A stretch of 64,000 nt of DNA from Metabacillus sp. B2-18 (GTDB lineage: Bacteria > Bacillota > Bacilli > Bacillales > Bacillaceae): assembly GCF_021117275.1 (NCBI RefSeq), contig NZ_CP088245.1, forward strand, positions 1,401,501 to 1,465,500. The letters run 5' to 3'. Both the position numbers and the translations under genes were made by a program. The notes beneath the pieces are model-generated. The model saw nothing but the letters and a program-made list of their open reading frames with translations, searched no databases and was not told where the DNA came from. Every line of letters starts with the position of its first letter. The first letter of the stretch is position 1. Shown here one piece after another: positions 1-8,763 of the stretch.

Positions 1-652
1 GACTGATCATTTGCTGGAAAGTAGTTGCATCACCCGTATGAACTGTTGTCATAACAGCATCAGTGTTTTCAACGACCTTTTTACCCGCTTCTACATAGTC
101 ATCCCAAGTTTTGATTGAATCTATATCAACACCAGCTTGGTCCATAATTTCTTTGTTATAATACATGACAGTCGCACCAACATGTGTAGGCATACCGTAG
201 TAATTACCATCCTTAGCATATATGTCAAATCTTGATTGGATGAAGTTATCCATTTCTGGTTCAACATATTCATTCATAGGTAAAAGCTGTGGTTCACCTT
301 GTAAAAAGTTCGGAAAACGACCAACTTCAATATCAGAAATATCAGGTGCACCTTTACCAGACTGTAGCGCTAATAATAAGTTGTTATGCATTTGATCGTA
401 AGGGAATGTTTCAGCAACAAGTTTAATCGGTTTATCTGGGTGAAGTTCATTCCAACGAGGAACCGCGTCTTTAAAGAAATCCATGTGCAGTTCAACAAAT
501 GTCCAATACTTTAATTCGGTTGCATCTTCAACATCTCCACCTATAACTTCCTTTTCAGTTGCCTCACCAGATGCCGAGTCTCCTCCACCATTACATGCCG
601 CTAATACAAAACACATAAGTAATCCTAAAAGTACCGATAACGACCTTTTCAA
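1..652 (-). CDS. Sugar ABC transporter substrate-binding lipoprotein, N-terminal part (copy 1, cut by window start)
   Basis: This is the first copy of the binding protein described at 4041-5375. Only the N-terminal half lies in the window, from the TTG start at 652 with its lipoprotein signal; the rest runs off the left edge. The visible sequence matches the full copies. Confidence 0.9.
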   Translation of the reverse strand, partial: MKRSLSVLLGLLMCFVLAACNGGGDSASGEATEKEVIGGDVEDATELKYWTFVELHMDFFKDAVPRWNELHPDKPIKLVAETFPYDQMHNNLLLALQSGKGAPDISDIEVGRFPNFLQGEPQLLPMNEYVEPEMDNFIQSRFDIYAKDGNYYGMPTHVGATVMYYNKEIMDQAGVDIDSIKTWDDYVEAGKKVVENTDAVMTTVHTGDATTFQQMIS

Positions 653-749
653 TTTTCTTCCCCCTTGTTTATCATTTTTAAAAGCCTAGAGTTTTTTCAT
701 AACAGAATTAATTCGATAGATTCACCTCCCTTAAGTTTGCTAACTACAG

Positions 750-763
750 GATAAGCGCTTACA
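750..763. promoter_or_regulatory. cre-like / LacI-family operator upstream of the binding-protein gene
   Basis: GATAAGCGCTTACA has the AAGCGCTT palindromic core of catabolite-responsive elements, with two mismatches to the consensus in either orientation. It sits between the stop of the YesL-like gene and the start of the binding-protein gene, so it could control the latter through CcpA or a local LacI-type repressor. Identical copies lie at 5473-5486, 10196-10209 and 14919-14932. No clear -35/-10 pair was recognised beside it. Confidence 0.45.
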
Positions 764-835
764 AATTAACAATTATGCATACTCATAGCTGAAAGTATTT
801 TCACTTAGGTAGAAAATAATAGAAACCTCCGCACT

Positions 836-1468
836 TTATAGCGACTTCACCTTTACTCCCTGATCCATTTTAGTAAAGACTCGCAACGTAACCCACATCA
901 CCCCTATCCCTAAGGCACTAATCGTGAAAAATGGAATGATTCCCGGATAACTTAAAGATAGATACAATACAAAAAAAATCTTCAAACCACACATGAGGGT
1001 ATAATGAAGTTTTGATAAACCTACAATAATGGCATTCTTAAGATGCTGTCTCCAGGTAGCTTTATAATGAACAAGCATTGGAAAAGCCCAAATTAATAGA
1101 ATCATATAGAAGAAAACCATTAAATAAAAGGCAAAAGGAGTTACAATAGAGAACACACTTACCGAATTCTTCATTAATTGAAAATTAAAATACAGAATAA
1201 CTCCAGTTATTGTTAAAATCCATCCCAATATATTGGCTGTAGCAAATTCTTGACGATATGTTTTCTTAAATGTTTGGAAAATCTTGATATCATGTTCACC
1301 CAGAATCCACTTTCGAGCTACACTTAACATAGCGGCAGTAGATGGAAAGATACCTGCTACAATTAGTCCAAGAACTGAATAGAAAATCCACATTACATTC
1401 AGCACAACAAGGCGGAAAATCCATTGAAGTATAAAATCTAATTTTGATACAATTTCTTTCCCATTCAT
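836..1468 (-). CDS. YesL-like membrane protein (DUF624), copy 1
   Basis: This 210-residue protein has several hydrophobic segments: roughly residues 15-45, 80-95, 105-140 and 160-195. The N-terminal stretch through LGLIVAGIFPSTAAM resembles the DUF624/YesL family, small membrane proteins commonly encoded in sugar ABC-transporter operons of Bacillus and Paenibacillus; their exact role is unknown. The gene follows the permease gene by about 34 bp and has a strong GAGGTGGAG ribosome binding site, so it is probably cotranscribed from the truncated-permease end. It is followed by a 183-bp gap with the cre-like site, then the binding-protein gene. Confidence 0.8.
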   Translation of the reverse strand: MNGKEIVSKLDFILQWIFRLVVLNVMWIFYSVLGLIVAGIFPSTAAMLSVARKWILGEHDIKIFQTFKKTYRQEFATANILGWILTITGVILYFNFQLMKNSVSVFSIVTPFAFYLMVFFYMILLIWAFPMLVHYKATWRQHLKNAIIVGLSKLHYTLMCGLKIFFVLYLSLSYPGIIPFFTISALGIGVMWVTLRVFTKMDQGVKVKSL

Positions 1469-1502
1469 ATCAATACTCCACCTCTTTAGATCCGAAATAG
1501 GT

Positions 1503-2168
1503 TTATCCCTTCACTCCACCAACTGTAAGTCCTGCAACAAAGTACCGTTGGAAAAAGACAAAGAGAATAATGATTGGAATAATGGTCATAACAGAACCTG
1601 CAATGAGCACATCATAATTATTTCCATAAGGTGTTAGTAACGTTGCTAAGCCGATTGGTAATGTAAACATATCGTTCGATCTTAAAACAATTAATGGCCA
1701 TAAGAAATTGTTCCAGCTTCCTAATCCCTGAAGAATTGCCATTGCTGCCATTGATGGCCCCATAAGCGGTAGCATAATCCTAAAGAAAATTCCATACTCT
1801 GTAGCTCCATCAATCCTTGCCGCATCCATTAATTCTTTTGGAAGACCAATGGCATATTGTCTGAAGAAGAATACTGCTATCGGTGCAACTACAGCAGGTA
1901 GAATAACAGCTGTGTACGTATTAATTAAATTCATACTAATCATTAATTGGAAGAGTGGAAGCATAAGAATTTCAAATGGAACCATTAAAATAAATAGCAC
2001 AAACCCAAAAATTAGATTTCTTCCTTTAAAGTCATATAACGCAAGTGCATACCCGACCATTGAAGAGAAAAATAACGATAGTACAATCGTAATCGCTGAA
2101 ATGGTCAAGCTGTTCATATACCAGCCCCAATAATTACCAGCTTGTGTAAAAATATACATTAATATCAT
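1503..2168 (-). CDS. Carbohydrate ABC transporter permease (MalG/AraQ type), N-terminally truncated, copy 1
   Basis: The 221 residues match the C-terminal four-fifths of a binding-protein-dependent sugar permease. The EAA cytoplasmic loop is visible around residues 115-135 (ELMDAARIDGATEYGIFFRI), and the family's typical end, FFQRYFVAGLTVGGVKG, is intact. Family members are about 275-285 residues, so the first membrane segment and some 55-60 residues are missing. The apparent ATG at 2168 has no convincing ribosome binding site, and just upstream lies the tail of an unrelated alcohol dehydrogenase. A rearrangement has therefore removed the 5' end, probably with the partner permease gene. Transport function is doubtful in every copy. 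Confidence 0.85.
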   Translation of the reverse strand: MILMYIFTQAGNYWGWYMNSLTISAITIVLSLFFSSMVGYALALYDFKGRNLIFGFVLFILMVPFEILMLPLFQLMISMNLINTYTAVILPAVVAPIAVFFFRQYAIGLPKELMDAARIDGATEYGIFFRIMLPLMGPSMAAMAILQGLGSWNNFLWPLIVLRSNDMFTLPIGLATLLTPYGNNYDVLIAGSVMTIIPIIILFVFFQRYFVAGLTVGGVKG

Positions 2169-2204
2169 TACACTAGTTCCATAAGCAAAACGAACAGAGT
2201 TGCA

Positions 2205-2465
2205 TCATCCTAATTGCACAATCGGTTTGATGGCCATACCTTTTTAGAATCCTCAAAATCCTCATTAATCTTCGCAAACTCATAGAACTTTACTAATTTT
2301 ATCTAATGGAAACATCCCTTTTTTATAATACTCCGCTAATTGAGGCACAGCATCTCCTTCAATAACACCTACCATTGTTTTTCCCTCTGCCATTATCTCC
2401 TCATGAACGTCTATAAGAAATGTAAAGCTAAGTAATACTTTTGCACCTTCGAAAAAAACAGTCAA
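2205..2465 (-). pseudogene. C-terminal remnant of a zinc-dependent alcohol dehydrogenase, frameshifted, copy 1
   Basis: The minus strand encodes GKTMVGVIEGDAVPQ and YYKKGMFPLDKISK, then after one frameshift FYEFAKINEDFEDSKK, and after a second frameshift GMAIKPIVQLG followed by TGA. In that order these match the end of NAD(P)-dependent zinc alcohol/aryl-alcohol dehydrogenases (usually ..GEGDSVPQ..YYKEGKFPFDKLIKFY..FEDSKKGKAIKPI). The catalytic and nucleotide-binding parts are gone and no working start exists. It abuts the truncated permease, marking an old rearrangement breakpoint around 2170-2205. Confidence 0.8.
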
Positions 2466-2545
2466 TTGAACCGTTGTTTTTCAGTCTTTTTTCATATCGA
2501 GAAACATATACTCAGTAAGAATGACATTAGAATAGGAGAATCTAA

Positions 2546-2752
2546 ATGACAAACAACATGTTATCCTTTTATGATCCCTATGTTTATCAGACATTAACAA
2601 CAATTGTTGGTAAGATGGTTACAGTTCAAACCATAAGAGGTAGCGTTCGTGGTTCCCTGAAAAATGTATTGCCAGATCACATTGTTGTCGAATCTAACGG
2701 AACTCCCTTTTTTATTCGAACCCAGCAAATTATTTGGGTTTTTCCTGGTTAA
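2546..2752 (+). CDS. DUF2642 family protein, copy 1
   Basis: This 68-residue protein resembles the short DUF2642 family of Bacillus, whose members share a C-terminal block like GTPFFIRTQQIIWVFPG. They are often linked to spore or coat functions, but the role is not established. The start is preceded by AGGAGAATCTAA, a suitable ribosome binding site. The manganese catalase gene begins 23 bp after the stop, so the two are probably cotranscribed. This intact form is read straight across the internal copy junctions, whereas the last copy at 16715 is chimeric. Confidence 0.75.
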   Translation: MTNNMLSFYDPYVYQTLTTIVGKMVTVQTIRGSVRGSLKNVLPDHIVVESNGTPFFIRTQQIIWVFPG

Positions 2753-2775
2753 CAAATAGAAGTGGAGGGAAAATA

Positions 2776-3666
2776 ATGTTTAAAAGAATAAATAAATTGC
2801 CAATTGAACTTCCTATACCTGAACACGGTGATATGAATGCTGCTGCTGCAGTACAAGAGCTCTTGGGTGGCAAGTTTGGGGAGATGTCTACCTTAAATAA
2901 CTATATGTTTCAGTCTTTTAACTTCAGAAATAAAAAAAAGCTAAAACCATTCTATGAGTTAGTAGCTAGCATTACAGCAGAAGAAATTGGTCATGTAGAA
3001 CTTGTTTCTAATACAATTAATTTGTTATCGGTAGGTAATACGTTTCCGGGGGATCCGGATATCACTCCACTCCAAAATGGGAAGGATGCTAGAAACACCC
3101 ACCACTTTATCTCTACTGCTCAAACGGCTATACCAGGTGATTCGATGGGAAGACCTTGGACTGGTGATAATGTATTTAATAGTGGTAATCTGGTTTTAGA
3201 TTTAACACATAACTTTTTTCTAGAAATTGGTGCACGTACACATAAAATGAGAGTTTATGAGATGACTGATAACCCAGTTGCTCGAGAAATGATTGGGTAT
3301 TTACTTGTTCGTGGAGGAACACATGTCCTCGCCTATGCGAAAGCAATCGAAATTGTGACAGGGGTAGACTTAACGAAAATGCTTCCAGTTCCAAATCTTG
3401 ATAACTCAAAATTTGATTATGCTAGGCCATTCATAGAAAAAGGCTTAAGCAATGTGCTTTACACATGGAGCGAAACAGAATACAGGGATATTGGAATGAT
3501 TTGGAAAGGAACTAATCCGGAAAATGGGCATCCACTGGAAGTGAAAATTGGTGCTCCTGAGGGGGGACCCATACCAGACTTAGAGGAATTACCTGAAGAA
3601 TTTGCTCCTGGTATTACTAGGGACGATTATGAATTAATCAAAAAACGTCTAATGGAAAAGTTATAA
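2776..3666 (+). CDS. Manganese catalase, copy 1
   Basis: The protein has 296 residues from the ATG at 2776, which follows GTGGAGGG. It matches non-haem dimanganese catalases, which disproportionate hydrogen peroxide. The expected metal ligands are all present: Glu36 (GGKFGEMSTL), Glu70 and His73 (AEEIGH), Glu150 (FFLEIGAR) and His183 (GGTHVLAY). Bacillus relatives include CotJC and YdbD/YjqC, several of which occur in spores. It follows a DUF2642 gene and precedes a terminator hairpin. Nothing suggests loss of function, and its repetition could raise gene dosage. Confidence 0.93.
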   Translation: MFKRINKLPIELPIPEHGDMNAAAAVQELLGGKFGEMSTLNNYMFQSFNFRNKKKLKPFYELVASITAEEIGHVELVSNTINLLSVGNTFPGDPDITPLQNGKDARNTHHFISTAQTAIPGDSMGRPWTGDNVFNSGNLVLDLTHNFFLEIGARTHKMRVYEMTDNPVAREMIGYLLVRGGTHVLAYAKAIEIVTGVDLTKMLPVPNLDNSKFDYARPFIEKGLSNVLYTWSETEYRDIGMIWKGTNPENGHPLEVKIGAPEGGPIPDLEELPEEFAPGITRDDYELIKKRLMEKL

Positions 3667-4040
3667 TGAATTTTGCAGGAAATATTAATGAAATTTGGAT
3701 TTCTTTAGCGAACGGCAGCAGCCACTGTTCGCTATTTTCATTCATACTTCAACAATCCAATTTGACACTTTGATAGAATCAGTTTGAAGTCGTCTTATGA
3801 CAGTTTTTCCTTGTTTTCAATTCATTTAGGGCAACCATAGCCAATTTTATACCACTAGGTGTTACTAATTGTTCATGGTCGAAGTACGCATTATAGAATT
3901 TTAGGATTCATAATTATATAATTACATAGTAAATGGGTGGTGAATCTTGGTGCTAACTCTAAACTGACTTTCACCAACAATCTAATTCTATAACACCCAA
4001 AAGGGCTGAAACGAAAGTGTTCCAACCCTTTAAAAAATAC
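3667..4040. other. Intergenic region between convergent manganese catalase and binding-protein genes
   Basis: This 374-bp gap recurs at 8390-8763 and 13113-13486. It holds a terminator hairpin after the catalase (3707-3733), an inverted repeat near the end of the binding-protein gene (about 4000-4033, arms AAAGGGCTG/CAACCCTTT), and a start-less minus-strand open frame of 42 codons (3779-3907) reading like a protein tail, for example AYFDHEQLVTPSGIKLAMVA. The last could be a gene remnant, but I do not recognise the family. Confidence 0.5.
3707..3733 (+). terminator. Terminator-like hairpin after manganese catalase
   Basis: AGCGAAC and GTTCGCT pair across a 13-nt loop and are followed by ATTTTC, 40 bp after the catalase stop. 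Copies lie at 8430-8456 and 13153-13179. Confidence 0.6.
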
Positions 4041-5375
4041 CTACTGCATATTTGCTTCAACTGTTTCCTGTGCTTTCTTTAAAGCATCTTCAGGAGATTC
4101 AGATTTCTGTCTTAGTACATTATTTAATGTATTGGTATTTAACTCGGTTAGAACATCTGGATATTGTTCTGTTACGTTAATACCATTAATTTCGTCTTTG
4201 ATCTCAAGTAATGTATCAAAAATATCCGTACCGAAATATTGATAGAATTTGTTATCCTCTTGAACCGCCGGATCTTCCCACACATCCCAACGAGGTGGAT
4301 CAAAGCCCAGAACTGTCCATAGTTTAATATTTGCTTCCTTAGAAAGTTTTGCAAATGCCAGGAATTCCTTTGCAAGCTCAGCATGCTCAGTTTGATTTGT
4401 AACAACGGTACCAGTTCCACCAATACCTACCGAGCGATCTCCACCTTCTTCCCAAGCAGGCATTGGTCGTATCACCATTTTACCTTTTAGGTCAGGCATA
4501 TAATCTGTGAAACGTCCCATATACCACATTGGCATAGAGATAGATGCCGCTTTTCCTTCATTCATAAATGCATAAAACTCTTCAGCATGTGGCTCGCCAC
4601 CAGGTGTTAACTCTGCAATTTTATGTGTATTAAGCATATCATTCAACAAAGAAAGTGTTTTGATGTTTTCAGGGCTATCTATTGTTAAATTACCCTCATC
4701 ATCAAATAAGTCAGAACCTTGTTGACTGATCATTTGCTGGAAAGTAGTTGCATCACCCGTATGAACTGTTGTCATAACAGCATCAGTGTTTTCAACGACC
4801 TTTTTACCCGCTTCTACATAGTCATCCCAAGTTTTGATTGAATCTATATCAACACCAGCTTGGTCCATAATTTCTTTGTTATAATACATGACAGTCGCAC
4901 CAACATGTGTAGGCATACCGTAGTAATTACCATCCTTAGCATATATGTCAAATCTTGATTGGATGAAGTTATCCATTTCTGGTTCAACATATTCATTCAT
5001 AGGTAAAAGCTGTGGTTCACCTTGTAAAAAGTTCGGAAAACGACCAACTTCAATATCAGAAATATCAGGTGCACCTTTACCAGACTGTAGCGCTAATAAT
5101 AAGTTGTTATGCATTTGATCGTAAGGGAATGTTTCAGCAACAAGTTTAATCGGTTTATCTGGGTGAAGTTCATTCCAACGAGGAACCGCGTCTTTAAAGA
5201 AATCCATGTGCAGTTCAACAAATGTCCAATACTTTAATTCGGTTGCATCTTCAACATCTCCACCTATAACTTCCTTTTCAGTTGCCTCACCAGATGCCGA
5301 GTCTCCTCCACCATTACATGCCGCTAATACAAAACACATAAGTAATCCTAAAAGTACCGATAACGACCTTTTCAA
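4041..5375 (-). CDS. Sugar ABC transporter substrate-binding lipoprotein (AraN-like), copy 2
   Basis: This 444-residue family 1 extracellular solute-binding protein has a lipoprotein signal ending in LAAC, with Cys20 as the lipidated residue. An acidic linker and a typical sugar-binder body follow, including YWTFVELHMDFF, GKGAPDISDIEVGRF, YYGMPTHVG and YYNKEIMDQAG. It would sit outside the membrane and deliver a sugar to an ABC permease pair. The overall sequence reminds me of AraN, which binds arabinose oligosaccharides, but the substrate is a guess. The start is a TTG preceded by AAGGGGGAAG. The neighbouring permease is truncated and no first permease is present, so the protein lacks its partners within the unit. 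Confidence 0.9.
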   Translation of the reverse strand: MKRSLSVLLGLLMCFVLAACNGGGDSASGEATEKEVIGGDVEDATELKYWTFVELHMDFFKDAVPRWNELHPDKPIKLVAETFPYDQMHNNLLLALQSGKGAPDISDIEVGRFPNFLQGEPQLLPMNEYVEPEMDNFIQSRFDIYAKDGNYYGMPTHVGATVMYYNKEIMDQAGVDIDSIKTWDDYVEAGKKVVENTDAVMTTVHTGDATTFQQMISQQGSDLFDDEGNLTIDSPENIKTLSLLNDMLNTHKIAELTPGGEPHAEEFYAFMNEGKAASISMPMWYMGRFTDYMPDLKGKMVIRPMPAWEEGGDRSVGIGGTGTVVTNQTEHAELAKEFLAFAKLSKEANIKLWTVLGFDPPRWDVWEDPAVQEDNKFYQYFGTDIFDTLLEIKDEINGINVTEQYPDVLTELNTNTLNNVLRQKSESPEDALKKAQETVEANMQ

Positions 5376-5558
5376 TTTTCTTCCCCCTTGTTTATCATTT
5401 TTAAAAGCCTAGAGTTTTTTCATAACAGAATTAATTCGATAGATTCACCTCCCTTAAGTTTGCTAACTACAGGATAAGCGCTTACAAATTAACAATTATG
5501 CATACTCATAGCTGAAAGTATTTTCACTTAGGTAGAAAATAATAGAAACCTCCGCACT

Positions 5559-6191
5559 TTATAGCGACTTCACCTTTACTCCCTGATCCATTTTAGTAAA
5601 GACTCGCAACGTAACCCACATCACCCCTATCCCTAAGGCACTAATCGTGAAAAATGGAATGATTCCCGGATAACTTAAAGATAGATACAATACAAAAAAA
5701 ATCTTCAAACCACACATGAGGGTATAATGAAGTTTTGATAAACCTACAATAATGGCATTCTTAAGATGCTGTCTCCAGGTAGCTTTATAATGAACAAGCA
5801 TTGGAAAAGCCCAAATTAATAGAATCATATAGAAGAAAACCATTAAATAAAAGGCAAAAGGAGTTACAATAGAGAACACACTTACCGAATTCTTCATTAA
5901 TTGAAAATTAAAATACAGAATAACTCCAGTTATTGTTAAAATCCATCCCAATATATTGGCTGTAGCAAATTCTTGACGATATGTTTTCTTAAATGTTTGG
6001 AAAATCTTGATATCATGTTCACCCAGAATCCACTTTCGAGCTACACTTAACATAGCGGCAGTAGATGGAAAGATACCTGCTACAATTAGTCCAAGAACTG
6101 AATAGAAAATCCACATTACATTCAGCACAACAAGGCGGAAAATCCATTGAAGTATAAAATCTAATTTTGATACAATTTCTTTCCCATTCAT
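5559..6191 (-). CDS. YesL-like membrane protein (DUF624), copy 2
   Basis: Identical to the copy at 836-1468, with the same ribosome binding site and neighbours. Confidence 0.8.
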   Translation of the reverse strand: MNGKEIVSKLDFILQWIFRLVVLNVMWIFYSVLGLIVAGIFPSTAAMLSVARKWILGEHDIKIFQTFKKTYRQEFATANILGWILTITGVILYFNFQLMKNSVSVFSIVTPFAFYLMVFFYMILLIWAFPMLVHYKATWRQHLKNAIIVGLSKLHYTLMCGLKIFFVLYLSLSYPGIIPFFTISALGIGVMWVTLRVFTKMDQGVKVKSL

Positions 6192-6225
6192 ATCAATACT
6201 CCACCTCTTTAGATCCGAAATAGGT

Positions 6226-6891
6226 TTATCCCTTCACTCCACCAACTGTAAGTCCTGCAACAAAGTACCGTTGGAAAAAGACAAAGAGAATAATGATTGG
6301 AATAATGGTCATAACAGAACCTGCAATGAGCACATCATAATTATTTCCATAAGGTGTTAGTAACGTTGCTAAGCCGATTGGTAATGTAAACATATCGTTC
6401 GATCTTAAAACAATTAATGGCCATAAGAAATTGTTCCAGCTTCCTAATCCCTGAAGAATTGCCATTGCTGCCATTGATGGCCCCATAAGCGGTAGCATAA
6501 TCCTAAAGAAAATTCCATACTCTGTAGCTCCATCAATCCTTGCCGCATCCATTAATTCTTTTGGAAGACCAATGGCATATTGTCTGAAGAAGAATACTGC
6601 TATCGGTGCAACTACAGCAGGTAGAATAACAGCTGTGTACGTATTAATTAAATTCATACTAATCATTAATTGGAAGAGTGGAAGCATAAGAATTTCAAAT
6701 GGAACCATTAAAATAAATAGCACAAACCCAAAAATTAGATTTCTTCCTTTAAAGTCATATAACGCAAGTGCATACCCGACCATTGAAGAGAAAAATAACG
6801 ATAGTACAATCGTAATCGCTGAAATGGTCAAGCTGTTCATATACCAGCCCCAATAATTACCAGCTTGTGTAAAAATATACATTAATATCAT
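6226..6891 (-). CDS. Truncated carbohydrate ABC permease, copy 2
   Basis: Identical to the copy at 1503-2168 and truncated at the same N-terminal point. Confidence 0.85.
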   Translation of the reverse strand: MILMYIFTQAGNYWGWYMNSLTISAITIVLSLFFSSMVGYALALYDFKGRNLIFGFVLFILMVPFEILMLPLFQLMISMNLINTYTAVILPAVVAPIAVFFFRQYAIGLPKELMDAARIDGATEYGIFFRIMLPLMGPSMAAMAILQGLGSWNNFLWPLIVLRSNDMFTLPIGLATLLTPYGNNYDVLIAGSVMTIIPIIILFVFFQRYFVAGLTVGGVKG

Positions 6892-6927
6892 TACACTAGT
6901 TCCATAAGCAAAACGAACAGAGTTGCA

Positions 6928-7188
6928 TCATCCTAATTGCACAATCGGTTTGATGGCCATACCTTTTTAGAATCCTCAAAATCCTCATTAATCTTCGCAA
7001 ACTCATAGAACTTTACTAATTTTATCTAATGGAAACATCCCTTTTTTATAATACTCCGCTAATTGAGGCACAGCATCTCCTTCAATAACACCTACCATTG
7101 TTTTTCCCTCTGCCATTATCTCCTCATGAACGTCTATAAGAAATGTAAAGCTAAGTAATACTTTTGCACCTTCGAAAAAAACAGTCAA
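6928..7188 (-). pseudogene. Alcohol dehydrogenase C-terminal remnant, copy 2
   Basis: Identical to the remnant at 2205-2465, including both frameshifts. Confidence 0.8.
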
Positions 7189-7268
7189 TTGAACCGTTGT
7201 TTTTCAGTCTTTTTTCATATCGAGAAACATATACTCAGTAAGAATGACATTAGAATAGGAGAATCTAA

Positions 7269-7475
7269 ATGACAAACAACATGTTATCCTTTTATGATCC
7301 CTATGTTTATCAGACATTAACAACAATTGTTGGTAAGATGGTTACAGTTCAAACCATAAGAGGTAGCGTTCGTGGTTCCCTGAAAAATGTATTGCCAGAT
7401 CACATTGTTGTCGAATCTAACGGAACTCCCTTTTTTATTCGAACCCAGCAAATTATTTGGGTTTTTCCTGGTTAA
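7269..7475 (+). CDS. DUF2642 family protein, copy 2
   Basis: Identical to 2546-2752. Position 7443/7444 inside this gene corresponds to the point where the last copy breaks off, and the reading frame crosses it intact. Confidence 0.75.
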   Translation: MTNNMLSFYDPYVYQTLTTIVGKMVTVQTIRGSVRGSLKNVLPDHIVVESNGTPFFIRTQQIIWVFPG

Positions 7476-7498
7476 CAAATAGAAGTGGAGGGAAAATA

Positions 7499-8389
7499 AT
7501 GTTTAAAAGAATAAATAAATTGCCAATTGAACTTCCTATACCTGAACACGGTGATATGAATGCTGCTGCTGCAGTACAAGAGCTCTTGGGTGGCAAGTTT
7601 GGGGAGATGTCTACCTTAAATAACTATATGTTTCAGTCTTTTAACTTCAGAAATAAAAAAAAGCTAAAACCATTCTATGAGTTAGTAGCTAGCATTACAG
7701 CAGAAGAAATTGGTCATGTAGAACTTGTTTCTAATACAATTAATTTGTTATCGGTAGGTAATACGTTTCCGGGGGATCCGGATATCACTCCACTCCAAAA
7801 TGGGAAGGATGCTAGAAACACCCACCACTTTATCTCTACTGCTCAAACGGCTATACCAGGTGATTCGATGGGAAGACCTTGGACTGGTGATAATGTATTT
7901 AATAGTGGTAATCTGGTTTTAGATTTAACACATAACTTTTTTCTAGAAATTGGTGCACGTACACATAAAATGAGAGTTTATGAGATGACTGATAACCCAG
8001 TTGCTCGAGAAATGATTGGGTATTTACTTGTTCGTGGAGGAACACATGTCCTCGCCTATGCGAAAGCAATCGAAATTGTGACAGGGGTAGACTTAACGAA
8101 AATGCTTCCAGTTCCAAATCTTGATAACTCAAAATTTGATTATGCTAGGCCATTCATAGAAAAAGGCTTAAGCAATGTGCTTTACACATGGAGCGAAACA
8201 GAATACAGGGATATTGGAATGATTTGGAAAGGAACTAATCCGGAAAATGGGCATCCACTGGAAGTGAAAATTGGTGCTCCTGAGGGGGGACCCATACCAG
8301 ACTTAGAGGAATTACCTGAAGAATTTGCTCCTGGTATTACTAGGGACGATTATGAATTAATCAAAAAACGTCTAATGGAAAAGTTATAA
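7499..8389 (+). CDS. Manganese catalase, copy 2
   Basis: Identical to 2776-3666, with all five predicted metal ligands retained. Confidence 0.93.
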   Translation: MFKRINKLPIELPIPEHGDMNAAAAVQELLGGKFGEMSTLNNYMFQSFNFRNKKKLKPFYELVASITAEEIGHVELVSNTINLLSVGNTFPGDPDITPLQNGKDARNTHHFISTAQTAIPGDSMGRPWTGDNVFNSGNLVLDLTHNFFLEIGARTHKMRVYEMTDNPVAREMIGYLLVRGGTHVLAYAKAIEIVTGVDLTKMLPVPNLDNSKFDYARPFIEKGLSNVLYTWSETEYRDIGMIWKGTNPENGHPLEVKIGAPEGGPIPDLEELPEEFAPGITRDDYELIKKRLMEKL

Positions 8390-8763
8390 TGAATTTTGCA
8401 GGAAATATTAATGAAATTTGGATTTCTTTAGCGAACGGCAGCAGCCACTGTTCGCTATTTTCATTCATACTTCAACAATCCAATTTGACACTTTGATAGA
8501 ATCAGTTTGAAGTCGTCTTATGACAGTTTTTCCTTGTTTTCAATTCATTTAGGGCAACCATAGCCAATTTTATACCACTAGGTGTTACTAATTGTTCATG
8601 GTCGAAGTACGCATTATAGAATTTTAGGATTCATAATTATATAATTACATAGTAAATGGGTGGTGAATCTTGGTGCTAACTCTAAACTGACTTTCACCAA
8701 CAATCTAATTCTATAACACCCAAAAGGGCTGAAACGAAAGTGTTCCAACCCTTTAAAAAATAC

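Noticed and set aside
483..689. 68-residue plus-strand open frame, repeated in each unit
   Set aside because: It is the antisense shadow of the binding-protein signal region and lacks coding features; the same holds for the 94-, 77- and 83-residue frames inside the repeated permease, catalase and binding-protein genes.
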